Origin: Pseudarthrobacter chlorophenolicus A6
GTDB lineage: Bacteria; Actinomycetota; Actinomycetes; Actinomycetales; Micrococcaceae
Reading direction: 5' to 3'
DNA: 64,000 nucleotides
Assembly: GCF_000022025.1 (NCBI RefSeq)
Contig: NC_011886.1
Span: 3,079,209-3,143,208, forward strand
Shown here: positions 42,680 to 50,756 of the stretch, one piece after another
Layout: the number at the start of each line of letters is the position of its first letter
How positions within the stretch are numbered: the first letter of the stretch is position 1
Program-made: the position numbers and the translations under genes
Notes under the pieces: generated by a model
What the model saw: the letters and a program-made list of their open reading frames with translations, nothing else
The model's database searches: none
Told to the model about the DNA's origin: nothing

Positions 42680-44006
42680 TGGCCACCACCAGGCTGCCGG
42701 CCCGCTGCGGTGACTTCCAGGTGTTGATTTCGGGACGCCGGAAGAGGCCGCGGGAGCGCAGGATGCAGCGAAGCGCCGCTGTCAGCTGCACCAGGTCCAT
42801 GATGTAGAACAGGAAGTATGCCGTGGGGGCGTAGAGGGAGAGCCGGCTGCGTTCCCGCACCGTGAGGTTCTCGTCCATCCACACGGTGAGCAGCGTGTAG
42901 GCGGTAATGGTGGCATAGGCCCCAAGGACCAGCGCGGGGGTGTGCGTGGTCAGCGACCAGTAAACCGCATAGGTCCAGGCCAGTGGCGAGACCAGCAGCG
43001 TGAATTCGCTCAGCAGGGCCATGGGCATCCGGTAATAGGTCAGGGTGGGTGTGTACCTGCGGCTCGGATTCAGCATCATGCCCCGGTACTTGATGAGGTT
43101 CTGGATGCTGCCGTACTTCCACCGGTAGCGCTGCTTGGCAAGGGCGCGCAGCGAAAGCACGCCTTCGGTCTTGGCCACCACATCGGCACCGTAGAGCATG
43201 CGGAAGCGCCGGTTGCCAAGGTTGGTGATCTTCGCGCTCAGCCCGATGTCCTCGGTCACGGTATCGGTGTCGTAGAAATCGACCTTCCGCAGTACGCGCA
43301 TCCGGTAGGTGGAGGCAACGCCGCCAACCACGAATTCGGCGTTCAGGAGGGAATAGAACTTCTTGGACCGGTAGCCGATCATGTGTTCGAACCGCTGCAG
43401 GATGCCGAGTACCGTGGTCTCCTCCAGGATCTGCACGTTGGCGGCGACTCCGGCCACGCAGGGATCGTCAAAGTAGGACAATGCGTTGGTGATGGTTTCC
43501 GGACCGATGATCGAATCGGCGTCGAGGGTCATGGCGAACTGGCCGCGGGCGTGCCTCCGGAGCACCGAGTTAAGTGCCGCGCCCTTGCCGATGTTGCGGC
43601 GCATCCGGACCAGGTGCAGGTCCATCGTGGGGTGCCGCAGCTGGAAATCGCGGACCAGCCTGCCGGTCAGGTCCGACGACGCGTCGTCGGCGACGAAGAC
43701 CTCGAAGGAGCGGTAAGTGCTTGTGCCGATGGACTCGAGCGTCCTGACGATCACCGCTTCCTCGTTGTGTGCCGCGATGACGATGGACACCAGCCCAGGC
43801 ACTTCGGGGCGGGCCCGGCGGGTCCAGGTGGCCGTCGCCGCGCATTCCGGCTGGAAGTCGCCGGGCTCCCGCACGCCCTTCATTCCCTTGCGGCGCTGTT
43901 GCCAGATGTCGTAAAAGTTGGCGCCCGCCAGGTAGAGGCCGAAGTGCACGACGTAGAGGATGCTGACGCCGGCGAACAGCCAGAAGATGACGAGTGCGAA
44001 GTCCAT
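42669..44006 (-). CDS. Processive family-2 glycosyltransferase (PgaC/NodC/HAS-like synthase)
   Basis: A 445-residue membrane glycan synthase. TM1 spans about 4-25 and the GT2 domain about 70-300. The processive-synthase motifs are in order: VADDAS (105-110), LDADS with D162-D164, TEDIGLS (251-257) and QRYRW (292-296). Several C-terminal helices follow (about 330-420), which would form the translocation channel. These are the hallmarks of enzymes that polymerise and export beta-linked sugars such as poly-N-acetylglucosamine, chitin oligomers, hyaluronan or cellulose. The lack of a PilZ domain argues against bacterial cellulose. ATG 44006 has GGAGGGG five bases upstream. The deacetylases encoded next suggest an N-acetylhexosamine polymer. 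Confidence 0.9.
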   Translation of the reverse strand: MDFALVIFWLFAGVSILYVVHFGLYLAGANFYDIWQQRRKGMKGVREPGDFQPECAATATWTRRARPEVPGLVSIVIAAHNEEAVIVRTLESIGTSTYRSFEVFVADDASSDLTGRLVRDFQLRHPTMDLHLVRMRRNIGKGAALNSVLRRHARGQFAMTLDADSIIGPETITNALSYFDDPCVAGVAANVQILEETTVLGILQRFEHMIGYRSKKFYSLLNAEFVVGGVASTYRMRVLRKVDFYDTDTVTEDIGLSAKITNLGNRRFRMLYGADVVAKTEGVLSLRALAKQRYRWKYGSIQNLIKYRGMMLNPSRRYTPTLTYYRMPMALLSEFTLLVSPLAWTYAVYWSLTTHTPALVLGAYATITAYTLLTVWMDENLTVRERSRLSLYAPTAYFLFYIMDLVQLTAALRCILRSRGLFRRPEINTWKSPQRAGSLVVANAT

Positions 44007-44008
44007 GC

Positions 44009-44524
44009 TCACCCCTCCGTGGAGCTGGCGAGAGCCGGCAGGTGCCGGCGCCGGCTGCGGAAGATGCGGCGGTGTACCCCTACGGGCGCTGGCACGGCGG
44101 CGGGCGCCTCGGCGGGCTGCAGGTCGTCCCTGAAGGTGGCGTCCGCCGCCATGACGTCGACAAGTCCGGCCTGCGGACGCTGAGCCGTGGTGTCCGTGGC
44201 GGCCACCGGACCGGGCGTCAGCCCAGCCGGCATCAGCGCCCCGGGTGCCGGAGCCTCGGGTGACAGGGCCTCTGGTGCCAGTGCAGGCGGTGCAATCACA
44301 ACCGACGTCAAGACCGGCGGCGCCAGCGCAGCGGCAAGTGCCCGGCGGGTGGCACCCCTGCGGTACAGGCCCACGCCAACGAAGCGGATCACCACCGTGA
44401 GGACCACCAGCCCCCACAGCACCAGGCTCAGCTGGGCTACGAAATCCAGCAGGCCTTCGAACATGGCCCCGTCCCGGCCGAAGGTAGCCTGTGCAGGCAC
44501 TGCAAAGCTTTCGATGTCCCTCAT
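44009..44524 (-). CDS. Small single-pass membrane protein of the polysaccharide operon
   Basis: A 171-residue protein with no recognised family. Residues about 28-52 form one strong helix (LSLVLWGLVVLTVVIRFVGVGLY) followed by a basic RRGATRR. The next ~70 residues are Ala/Pro/Leu-rich with a repeated PEALSPEAPAPGALMPAG pattern, and the tail is basic (VHRRIFRSRRRHLPALA). It ends 2 bp before the GT2 start, so coupling is likely. In the Pga system a small membrane protein, PgaD, assists the synthase; this protein holds that position but I see no sequence similarity. ATG 44524 has GGGAGG seven bases upstream. A long upstream extension is rejected. Confidence 0.72.
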   Translation of the reverse strand: MRDIESFAVPAQATFGRDGAMFEGLLDFVAQLSLVLWGLVVLTVVIRFVGVGLYRRGATRRALAAALAPPVLTSVVIAPPALAPEALSPEAPAPGALMPAGLTPGPVAATDTTAQRPQAGLVDVMAADATFRDDLQPAEAPAAVPAPVGVHRRIFRSRRRHLPALASSTEG

Positions 44525-44981
44525 CGGAGGCCCTCCCTTGCTGTGTACGACAACTGCATCGCGTCGTTTCCCCTCTGTGTTGTGCAGGATGTCCATCGCC
44601 GGCCGAGGGTGATGCGGCTGCCGCCGCTCGAACCCTGTGCCGCCGTCCGGATGTTGGCAGGCGCTTACTCGCTTCGCTGTGAGGCGTTGGTCATTGTGGA
44701 GGGGCTTCGCCGTCCGGAAACTCCTCAAGTTGCACTCCAGGGCCCACTTTCCGGGGTCCCGGTGTGTCCAAGTTACGAGTAGCTGAGGACGCTTAACACG
44801 AGTACCAAGTACTCCAAAAAATTCTTGGGGATACTTACCGCAACCTGCCTTAACCAGCGGGTGGTTAGGTGTTTGCCGGGCAGGCAAGTAGGGGGCATTA
44901 GGTAGTCCGACGTACCTGGGGAGGGGACTGGGTAGTTAACTCGGGAAAAGGGCGCCCGAAACGGGAAAATACCTGTTAACC
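44525..44981. promoter_or_regulatory. Long upstream region of the polysaccharide operon
   Basis: About 460 bp without a convincing gene. The half nearest the gabT terminator is clearly less GC-rich than its surroundings. It holds three successive short inverted repeats: TAACCA-N5-TGGTTA (44851-44867), TTGCC-N5-GGCAA (44873-44887) and AGGTA-N8-TACCT (44900-44917). Two permuted copies of CCAAGT and ACGAGTA lie at 44768-44781 and 44798-44810. This is consistent with a complex promoter for the minus-strand operon. No known riboswitch motif was recognised. Confidence 0.45.
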
Positions 44982-45019
44982 AAAAAGGCAGCACCCCCGC
45001 AATGCGGGGGTGCTGCCTT
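44982..45019 (-). terminator. Terminator of gabT
   Basis: Arms 44985-45000 (AAGGCAGCACCCCCGC) and 45004-45019 are perfectly complementary over 16 bp with a 3-nt loop. On the minus strand the stem is followed by a U-rich run (44982-44986). It begins 13 bp after the gabT stop. Confidence 0.9.
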
Positions 45020-45031
45020 GGTGCCTGATGC

Positions 45032-46402
45032 CTAGGCGTTGGCCTTGATGGCGGCGGCCAGGACCTCGAGGCCGTCCGTCAGCAGGTCGTCGGTGATGAC
45101 CAGCGGCGGGAGCAGCCGGATGACGTTGCCGTAGGTGCCGCAGGTGAGGATGATGACGCCTTCCTTCAGGCAGGCGGCGGCAACGGCCTTGGTCAGGTCC
45201 GGGTTGGGCTCCTTGGAGCCTGCCTGGACCAGTTCGATGGCAAGCATGGCGCCGCGGCCGCGGATGTCACCGATCACCGCGGAGCCGGCCCCGGCCAGTT
45301 CCGCCTGCAGTGCGCTGAGCCGGCTGACGGCCAGTTCCTCGATGTGCCTAGCACGGGCGTTGAGGTCGTATTCCTCCATGGAGCCGATCGAGGCCAGCGC
45401 AGCGGCGCAGGCCACCGGGTTGCCGCCGTAGGTGCCGCCGAGGCCGCCCGGGTGGACAGCGTCCAGCAGGTCTGCCCGGCCGGTGATGGCGGACAGCGGC
45501 ATGCCGCCGGCGATGCCCTTGGCCATGGTGATGATGTCAGGGACAACGCCTTCGTGGTTGACGGCGAACCATTCACCGGTGCGGCAGAAGCCGGACTGGA
45601 CCTCGTCGGCGATGAAAACGATTCCCTTGTCCTTGGCCCAGGCGGCCAGTGCCGGCAGGAAGCCCTCGGCCGGCACGATGAAGCCGCCCTCACCCTGGAT
45701 GGGTTCGATGATGATCGCGGCAACCTGGTCGCCGCCGATCTGCTTCTCGATGGCGGTGATGGCGCGCTTGGCGGCCTCGGCGCCCGTGATCGAAGGGTTT
45801 TCCTCGCGGAACGGGTAGCTCATGGGCATCCGGTAGACCTCGGGCGCAAAGGGGCCGAAGTTGGTCTTGTACGGCATGGCCTTGGCGGTCAGCGCCATGG
45901 TCAGGTTGGTGCGGCCGTGGTAGGCGTGGTCGAAAGCCACGACGGCGTCGCGTCCGGTGGCCAGGCGTGCCACCTTGACCGCGTTCTCCACTGCCTCGGC
46001 GCCGGAGTTGAAGAGGACCGTGCGCTTTTCGTGGTCGCCCGGGGTGAGGCGGTTCAGCTGCTCGGCAACAGCCACGTAGCCTTCGTAGGGCGTGACCATG
46101 AAGCACGTGTGGGTGAAGTGCTCCACGGCTTCCTTGACGGCACCGACGACGGCGGGATCGGACGCGCCCACGCTGGTCACCGCGATGCCCGAGCCGAGGT
46201 CGATGAAGGAGTTGCCGTCGACGTCGTGGATGATGCCGCCGTCGGCGTCAGCAACGTAGACCGGGACGCTGGAGGCGACGCCGGCTGCCACCACGGACTT
46301 GCGGCGCTCGGTCAGTGCCACGGACTTGGGGCCAGGGAAGTCGGCCTGGACGTTGCGCTTCTGCTCGAGGCGGAAGGTGAGGTCTGATGCGGTGGTGGTC
46401 AT
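45032..46402 (-). CDS. gabT: 4-aminobutyrate aminotransferase
   Basis: A 456-residue class III PLP aminotransferase that converts GABA and 2-oxoglutarate to succinic semialdehyde and glutamate. The key regions are FNSGAEAVENAVKVARLATG, then FDHAYHGRTNLTMALTAKAM, the cofactor aspartate in IADEVQSGFCRTG and the PLP lysine in ITMAKGIAGGMPLSA. AAGGAA seven bases upstream supports the ATG. It follows an aldehyde dehydrogenase gene by 13 bp on the same strand, and a PucR regulator is divergent from the pair, so the operon probably serves GABA/putrescine breakdown. Confidence 0.93.
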   Translation of the reverse strand: MTTTASDLTFRLEQKRNVQADFPGPKSVALTERRKSVVAAGVASSVPVYVADADGGIIHDVDGNSFIDLGSGIAVTSVGASDPAVVGAVKEAVEHFTHTCFMVTPYEGYVAVAEQLNRLTPGDHEKRTVLFNSGAEAVENAVKVARLATGRDAVVAFDHAYHGRTNLTMALTAKAMPYKTNFGPFAPEVYRMPMSYPFREENPSITGAEAAKRAITAIEKQIGGDQVAAIIIEPIQGEGGFIVPAEGFLPALAAWAKDKGIVFIADEVQSGFCRTGEWFAVNHEGVVPDIITMAKGIAGGMPLSAITGRADLLDAVHPGGLGGTYGGNPVACAAALASIGSMEEYDLNARARHIEELAVSRLSALQAELAGAGSAVIGDIRGRGAMLAIELVQAGSKEPNPDLTKAVAAACLKEGVIILTCGTYGNVIRLLPPLVITDDLLTDGLEVLAAAIKANA

Positions 46403-46415
46403 GAGGGTTTTCCTT

Positions 46416-47846
46416 CTAGGAGTCGAGGGCGGACATCACGTGCTTGATGCGCGTGTAGTCCTCCACGCCGTACATGGAGAGGTCCTTGCCGTAGCCGGAC
46501 TGTTTGAAGCCGCCGTGGGGCATTTCGGCGGTGAGGAGGATGTGGGTGTTGATCCAGACAGCGCCGAAGTCGAGGTCCCGGCTGAGGCGCATGGCGGTGC
46601 CATGGTTGGTGGTCCAGACGCTGGAAGCGAGGGCGTAGTCAACCCCGTTGGCCAGCTCCACGGCTTCTTCCTCGGTGCTGAACTTCTGGACCGTGATCAC
46701 CGGGCCGAAGGTCTCCTGCTGCACCACGTCATCGGTCTGCTTGGCGCCGGTGATGATGGTGGGCTCGAAGAAGTAGCCCTTCTCCCCCGCCCGGTGTCCA
46801 CCGGTTTCGATCCGGCAGTTGGCCGGCAGGTTTTCCACCACGGAGGTGACGGCGTTGAAGTGGTTCACGTTGTTCAGCGGGCCGAAGTAGTTGTCTTCGT
46901 CGTTCTGCGAACCGGTGTGCAGGGTCCGGGTGTGTTCCACCATGGCGGCGACGACGTCATCGTGCACGGAATCCTCAACCAGGACCCGGGTGATGGCGGT
47001 ACAGTCCTGGCCGGCGTTGAAAAAGGCGAATTCGGCGATGGCCGCGGCGCTCTTCTTGATGTCGGCGTCCTTGAAGACGATGGCGGGCGCCTTGCCGCCA
47101 AGTTCCAGGTGGGCGCGCTTGAGGCCCTTGGCGGCGCCGGAGGCGACGGCAATGCCGGCGCGGACCGAGCCGGTGATGGACACCAGGCCGGGGACCTTGT
47201 GGTCAACCATCATGGCGCCGGTCTTGCCGGTACCGAGAACAACGTTCAGGACGCCCGCCGGCAGGATCTCCCCGGCCAGCCGGGCCAGCACCAGCGTGGA
47301 CTCCGGAGTGGTGTCCGAGGGCTTGAGGACCACGGTGTTGCCGGCGGCCAGGGCCGGGCCGATCTTCCAGATGGCCATAAGGAACGGGTAGTTCCACGGG
47401 GCCACCTGGGCTACGACGCCAATGGGCTCGCGGCGGACATACGAGGTGTGGCCCTCGAAGTACTCGCCGGCGGACTTGCCCTCAAGGATGCGGGCGGCAC
47501 CGGCGAAGAACCGCAGCTGGTCAGCGCCGGCGGCAACTTCCTCGGACGCGATCAGGGAGCGGACCTGGCCGGTGTTGCGGTGCTGGGCCTCGACAAGTTC
47601 GTCGCTGTTGGCCTCGACGGCGTCGGCGAGCTTGAGCAGCATCAGCTGGCGCTGGCCGGGGGTTGCGTGCTTCCAGCTCTTGAACGCCTCCGCGGCGGCG
47701 TCCATGGCAGCGTCCACGTCAGCCTGCACAGAGATCGGCGAGTGCGCCACGACGTCGCCGTTGGTGGGGTTGACCACGTCAAGCACCTCGGTGCCGGCGG
47801 GAGTGACGAACTTCCCGTTGATGAAGTTCTGCAAGGTTTGGACCAC
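46416..47846 (-). CDS. Gamma-aminobutyraldehyde/aldehyde dehydrogenase
   Basis: A 476-residue NAD-dependent aldehyde dehydrogenase. The catalytic Cys is in FFNAGQDCTAITRVLVED, the Glu is in AHLELGGKAPAIVFKD, and QVAPWNYPFLMAIWKIGPAL binds cofactor. The C-terminal MPHGGFKQSGYGKDLSMYGVEDYT form resembles 4-aminobutyraldehyde dehydrogenases (PatD/Prr) more than succinate-semialdehyde dehydrogenases. Start GTG 47846 with AAAGAGG nine bases upstream gives a family-like N-terminus (VVQTLQNFINGKF); an upstream ATG reads a basic non-family segment. It would feed GABA to gabT, 13 bp downstream. Confidence 0.9.
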   Translation of the reverse strand: MVQTLQNFINGKFVTPAGTEVLDVVNPTNGDVVAHSPISVQADVDAAMDAAAEAFKSWKHATPGQRQLMLLKLADAVEANSDELVEAQHRNTGQVRSLIASEEVAAGADQLRFFAGAARILEGKSAGEYFEGHTSYVRREPIGVVAQVAPWNYPFLMAIWKIGPALAAGNTVVLKPSDTTPESTLVLARLAGEILPAGVLNVVLGTGKTGAMMVDHKVPGLVSITGSVRAGIAVASGAAKGLKRAHLELGGKAPAIVFKDADIKKSAAAIAEFAFFNAGQDCTAITRVLVEDSVHDDVVAAMVEHTRTLHTGSQNDEDNYFGPLNNVNHFNAVTSVVENLPANCRIETGGHRAGEKGYFFEPTIITGAKQTDDVVQQETFGPVITVQKFSTEEEAVELANGVDYALASSVWTTNHGTAMRLSRDLDFGAVWINTHILLTAEMPHGGFKQSGYGKDLSMYGVEDYTRIKHVMSALDS

Positions 47847-48012
47847 GGTGTGCAACCTCTTTCTTAGGGGCCAACGCGCCCGGCGGAGACCACGGCGGAT
47901 GGATGGAACTGCCTTGAGCCTATGCCAGCCCACAACCCGAGTGAATAGCCACCTGCACACCCTTCGCGCGGAGGCTTAGTGCGGTTGTCCAGCATCCCCG
48001 TATCCTTGTTCC

Positions 48013-49449
48013 ATGGCCATTTCCCTCGCCGCCCTGCTGGGCGTGAACTCCCTGAAGCTGTCCAAGGCAGGGGTTGCCGAGACCACCTGGCACCAGGACA
48101 TCAACTGGGTTGCCGTCACGGAGCTGGAGGACCCGCAGCGGTTCCTCAACGGCGGCGAACTGATCCTCACCACGGGCCTGAGATTGAAGTCCGCTCCTGA
48201 GCAGCGCCGCTTTGTCCGCCAGGTCCAGCGGGCCGGGGCGGTGGGCATCGGGTTCGGCGTGGGGCTCTCGCACGACGCGGTGCCGCCGGCGTTACTGGCG
48301 GAGGCAAACCGGTGGGGCCTGCCAGTGGTGGAGGTCCCGTACGAGACGCCTTTCATCGCCATCACCAAGCTGGTGGCGGATGCGCAGTCCGCTGACCACT
48401 ACTCCAAGCTTGAACGCCTGATCGCCGGGCACCAGATCCTGGCCCGTGCGCTGCTGACCGGCGGCGGCCTCGCCGAACTGCTCAAGCAGCTCGGCAGCAT
48501 GCTCCGCACGGACATCGCCCTCACCCAATTCACGGCCCAGCTGTACAACAGCAGCGCCGCCGCCCCCATAGCCGATTCCTGGTCCTCCTTCCCCATCCCC
48601 ACCGGCCGCCGCGACGCCTGCACGCTCTGGGTCCGCCAGCCGTTCGAGGACACCGGAATCGTGGGCTACGCCCAGAACCTCATCAGCGTGGAGCTGAACA
48701 ACATGGTCAAGCAGCGGCAGTCCCAGCGCGCCCTGTGCGGGCAGGTGCTCGAGGACGTCATCCACGGTGCCCTCGAGACCAGCGAGGCGCAGCGGAGGCT
48801 GGCCGGGGTTGGCATCAACAGCACCCGCAAAAACGTGGTGCTGCTGGCCGTCTCCCCCGCCCACCACAAGGCCTTGGGGAGCACATCGGTTCCGCGCGCA
48901 CTGGAAGGCGCGGTGGCCGCCGTCGTGGGTAAGGACCTGGTGGTGGTGATCAACGACGACGGCGGCGCGGCGCCGGCCCTGGCACGCCAGCTCAGCGACC
49001 ACCTGGCAGAGGCGGGGATCCACGCAACCATCGGCATCGGCGGCGCCTACACGAAGCCGAACGGGTTGCGGTGGAGCTACTTCGAGGCCCGCGATGCCGC
49101 CGGCCACGGGCTGCCGGTCAACGAGCCTGAACGGTTGAGCCTGACCTCGCTCCTGCTAGCCAGTGAGGACGTGCCCCTGGCGGACATGGCCCACGAATCG
49201 CTGAACCCGCTGCGGGCCTTCGATGCCGCCCACGGCGCCGAGCTGATGACCACTTTGGAGAGCTACCTCACCAACAACGGTTCGGTGGCGGCCGTGGCTG
49301 AGCAGCTCACGCTGCACCGGAACACCGTCCGGTACCGGCTGGCCCAGATCACCGAACTGACCGGGTACGACCCCTCGGTCACGCCGGACCGGGTGCAGCT
49401 GTGGCTGGCGCTGGCAGTTGCCCGCCTGTCGGCCCGGCAGGGAAAGTAG
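48013..49449 (+). CDS. PucR-family transcriptional regulator
   Basis: A 478-residue regulator with the N-terminal PucR sensory domain (about 1-125: MAISLAALLGVNSLKLSKAG then LNGGELILTTGLRL) and a GGDEF-like/CdaR middle region. The C-terminal helix-turn-helix is LESYLTNNGSVAAVAEQLTL followed by HRNTVRYRLAQITELTGYDP. The family controls purine, GABA and other nitrogen catabolism genes. It is divergent from the aldehyde dehydrogenase-gabT pair with 166 bp between, which strongly suggests that it regulates them. No clear Shine-Dalgarno precedes the ATG. Confidence 0.9.
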   Translation: MAISLAALLGVNSLKLSKAGVAETTWHQDINWVAVTELEDPQRFLNGGELILTTGLRLKSAPEQRRFVRQVQRAGAVGIGFGVGLSHDAVPPALLAEANRWGLPVVEVPYETPFIAITKLVADAQSADHYSKLERLIAGHQILARALLTGGGLAELLKQLGSMLRTDIALTQFTAQLYNSSAAAPIADSWSSFPIPTGRRDACTLWVRQPFEDTGIVGYAQNLISVELNNMVKQRQSQRALCGQVLEDVIHGALETSEAQRRLAGVGINSTRKNVVLLAVSPAHHKALGSTSVPRALEGAVAAVVGKDLVVVINDDGGAAPALARQLSDHLAEAGIHATIGIGGAYTKPNGLRWSYFEARDAAGHGLPVNEPERLSLTSLLLASEDVPLADMAHESLNPLRAFDAAHGAELMTTLESYLTNNGSVAAVAEQLTLHRNTVRYRLAQITELTGYDPSVTPDRVQLWLALAVARLSARQGK

Positions 49450-49484
49450 CCGCCCGGTCACTGGGCACGGACCCGTGCCGGAGC

Positions 49485-49784
49485 CTAGGACGCGAGCCGC
49501 TGTGGAGCCGTGCGGGTGGCCGCCCGGCCCGCCGCCGGCGACGGTTCATTGATCTCGGCCCACACGGCGTCGAGGGAAAGCCCCAGGACGTCGGCGATGG
49601 CCGCAATGGTGGGAAAGGCAGGCGTGGCCACGCGCCCCGACTCGATCTTCCGCAGGGTCTCCGGCGACACCATGGCGTCGAGCGCCGTCTCAAGCATCGG
49701 GCGGTCCCCCCGTGCACGCCGCAGCAGCGCGCCGAGGCGCTGTCCACGCTGGACTTCTTCGGGGGTAAGCGGCAGTCTGACCAT
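49485..49784 (-). CDS. XRE-family (helix-turn-helix) regulator
   Basis: A 99-residue DNA-binding protein. The Cro/CI-type helix-turn-helix covers about residues 12-75: GQRLGALLRRARGDRPMLET, MVSPETLRKIESGRVATP, then TIAAIADVLGLSLDAVWAEI. The remaining ~20 residues are a short Ala/Arg tail. It is divergent from the methionine aminopeptidase gene, and a 16-bp-armed palindrome fills the space between them, so it probably represses both promoters. The ligand is unknown. Confidence 0.85.
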   Translation of the reverse strand: MVRLPLTPEEVQRGQRLGALLRRARGDRPMLETALDAMVSPETLRKIESGRVATPAFPTIAAIADVLGLSLDAVWAEINEPSPAAGRAATRTAPQRLAS

Positions 49785-49788
49785 AGTT

Positions 49789-49830
49789 CCAATAATAATA
49801 CCGGGATAATATGGCCGGTATAGTTATTGG
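49789..49830. promoter_or_regulatory. Operator/promoter between XRE regulator and map
   Basis: CCAATAATAATACCGG (49789-49804) and CCGGTATAGTTATTGG (49815-49830) are inverted at 14 of 16 positions around a 10-bp AT-rich centre (GATAATATGG). The centre contains a -10-like GATAAT on the plus strand. The strong AT bias and location 5 bp from the regulator ATG suggest autoregulation and control of map. Confidence 0.75.
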
Positions 49831-49898
49831 CCGTGAACCCTGCTGGAAACACAGGGAAGCCACCTACGGAACGAGCCAGCCACCGGAAAGGGCACCGC

Positions 49899-50681
49899 AT
49901 GATCGAGATCCTCAACCCCGCCGAGATCGCCAAGGCCCGGGTAACGGGCGCCCTGGTGGCCGACATCCTCCAGGCCGTGAAGGGCCGCGCCACAGTGGGC
50001 ACAAACCTGCTGGAGATCGACCGCTGGACCGCGGAGATGATTGACGCGGCGGGCGCGGAATCCTGCTACGTGGACTACGCACCTTCCTTTGGGCGCGGGC
50101 CATTCGGACACTACATCTGCACCGGCGTCAACGACGCCGTGCTGCACGGACTCCCCCGGGACTATGCGCTGGCGGACGGTGACCTCCTCACCCTCGACCT
50201 CGCCGTCGTCAAGGATGGCATTGCCGCCGACGCCGCCATCAGTTTCCTGGTGGGCGGTTCAGGGCCGGACGAGAGCGTCGCCATGATCGACGCCACCGAG
50301 CGCGCTTTGGCCGCAGGCATCGCCGCCGCCGGTCCGAATGCCAAGATCGGGGACGTCTCCTACGCTATCGGCCGCGTCCTTACCGATGCCGGCTACCCCA
50401 TCAACAGGCAGTTCGGCGGGCACGGCATCGGCTCCACCATGCACCAGGACCCGCACGTGCCCAACATGGGCCGGCCCGGCCGCGGCTTCAAGCTCCGCCC
50501 CGGCCTGATGCTTGCCCTGGAACCGTGGATCATGGCCGATACCGCTGAACTCGTCACCGACGCGGACGGCTGGACACTCCGCAGCGCCACGGGCTGCCGG
50601 ACCGCCCACACCGAACACACCATCGCCATCACCGAGGACGGGGCGGAAATCCTTACCCTGCCCACGGGAACGCGCCCCTAA
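49899..50681 (+). CDS. map: Methionine aminopeptidase, type I
   Basis: A 260-residue enzyme that removes the initiator methionine. The five metal ligands are visible in order: two Asp in LLTLDLAVVKDGIAADAAI, His in FGGHGIGSTMHQDPHV, Glu in LALEPWIM and Glu in RTAHTEHTIAITEDG. The N-terminus (MIEILNPAEIAKARVTG) matches type Ia enzymes. GGAAAGGG six bases upstream selects ATG 49899 over an earlier in-frame start. Actinobacteria usually have a second map near secY, so this may be a paralogue under control of the divergent XRE protein. Confidence 0.93.
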   Translation: MIEILNPAEIAKARVTGALVADILQAVKGRATVGTNLLEIDRWTAEMIDAAGAESCYVDYAPSFGRGPFGHYICTGVNDAVLHGLPRDYALADGDLLTLDLAVVKDGIAADAAISFLVGGSGPDESVAMIDATERALAAGIAAAGPNAKIGDVSYAIGRVLTDAGYPINRQFGGHGIGSTMHQDPHVPNMGRPGRGFKLRPGLMLALEPWIMADTAELVTDADGWTLRSATGCRTAHTEHTIAITEDGAEILTLPTGTRP

Positions 50682-50687
50682 ACGCCC

Positions 50688-50748
50688 GTTGCCCTATCAG
50701 ATCCAGTCCCTAACACAGGGTTTCAGGGACCCGATCTGATAGGGCAAC
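50688..50748. repeat. Long composite inverted repeat after map
   Basis: Outer arms GTTGCCCTATCAGATC (50688-50703) and its exact complement (50733-50748) enclose inner arms GTCCCT (50706-50711) and AGGGAC (50725-50730), with a two-base internal mismatch and a 13-nt loop. It lies between convergent genes, 7 bp after the map stop and 9 bp from the CYTH/CHAD stop, and may terminate both. Confidence 0.8.
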
Positions 50749-50756
50749 AGGGAGAG

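Noticed and set aside
42669-44006. Cellulose synthase assignment for the GT2 gene
   Set aside because: No PilZ domain and no bcs partner genes; adjacent deacetylases favour an N-acetylated polymer.
46299-47867. 522-codon plus-strand frame opposite the GABA-pathway aldehyde dehydrogenase
   Set aside because: Antisense shadow; the minus-strand frame has all catalytic motifs.
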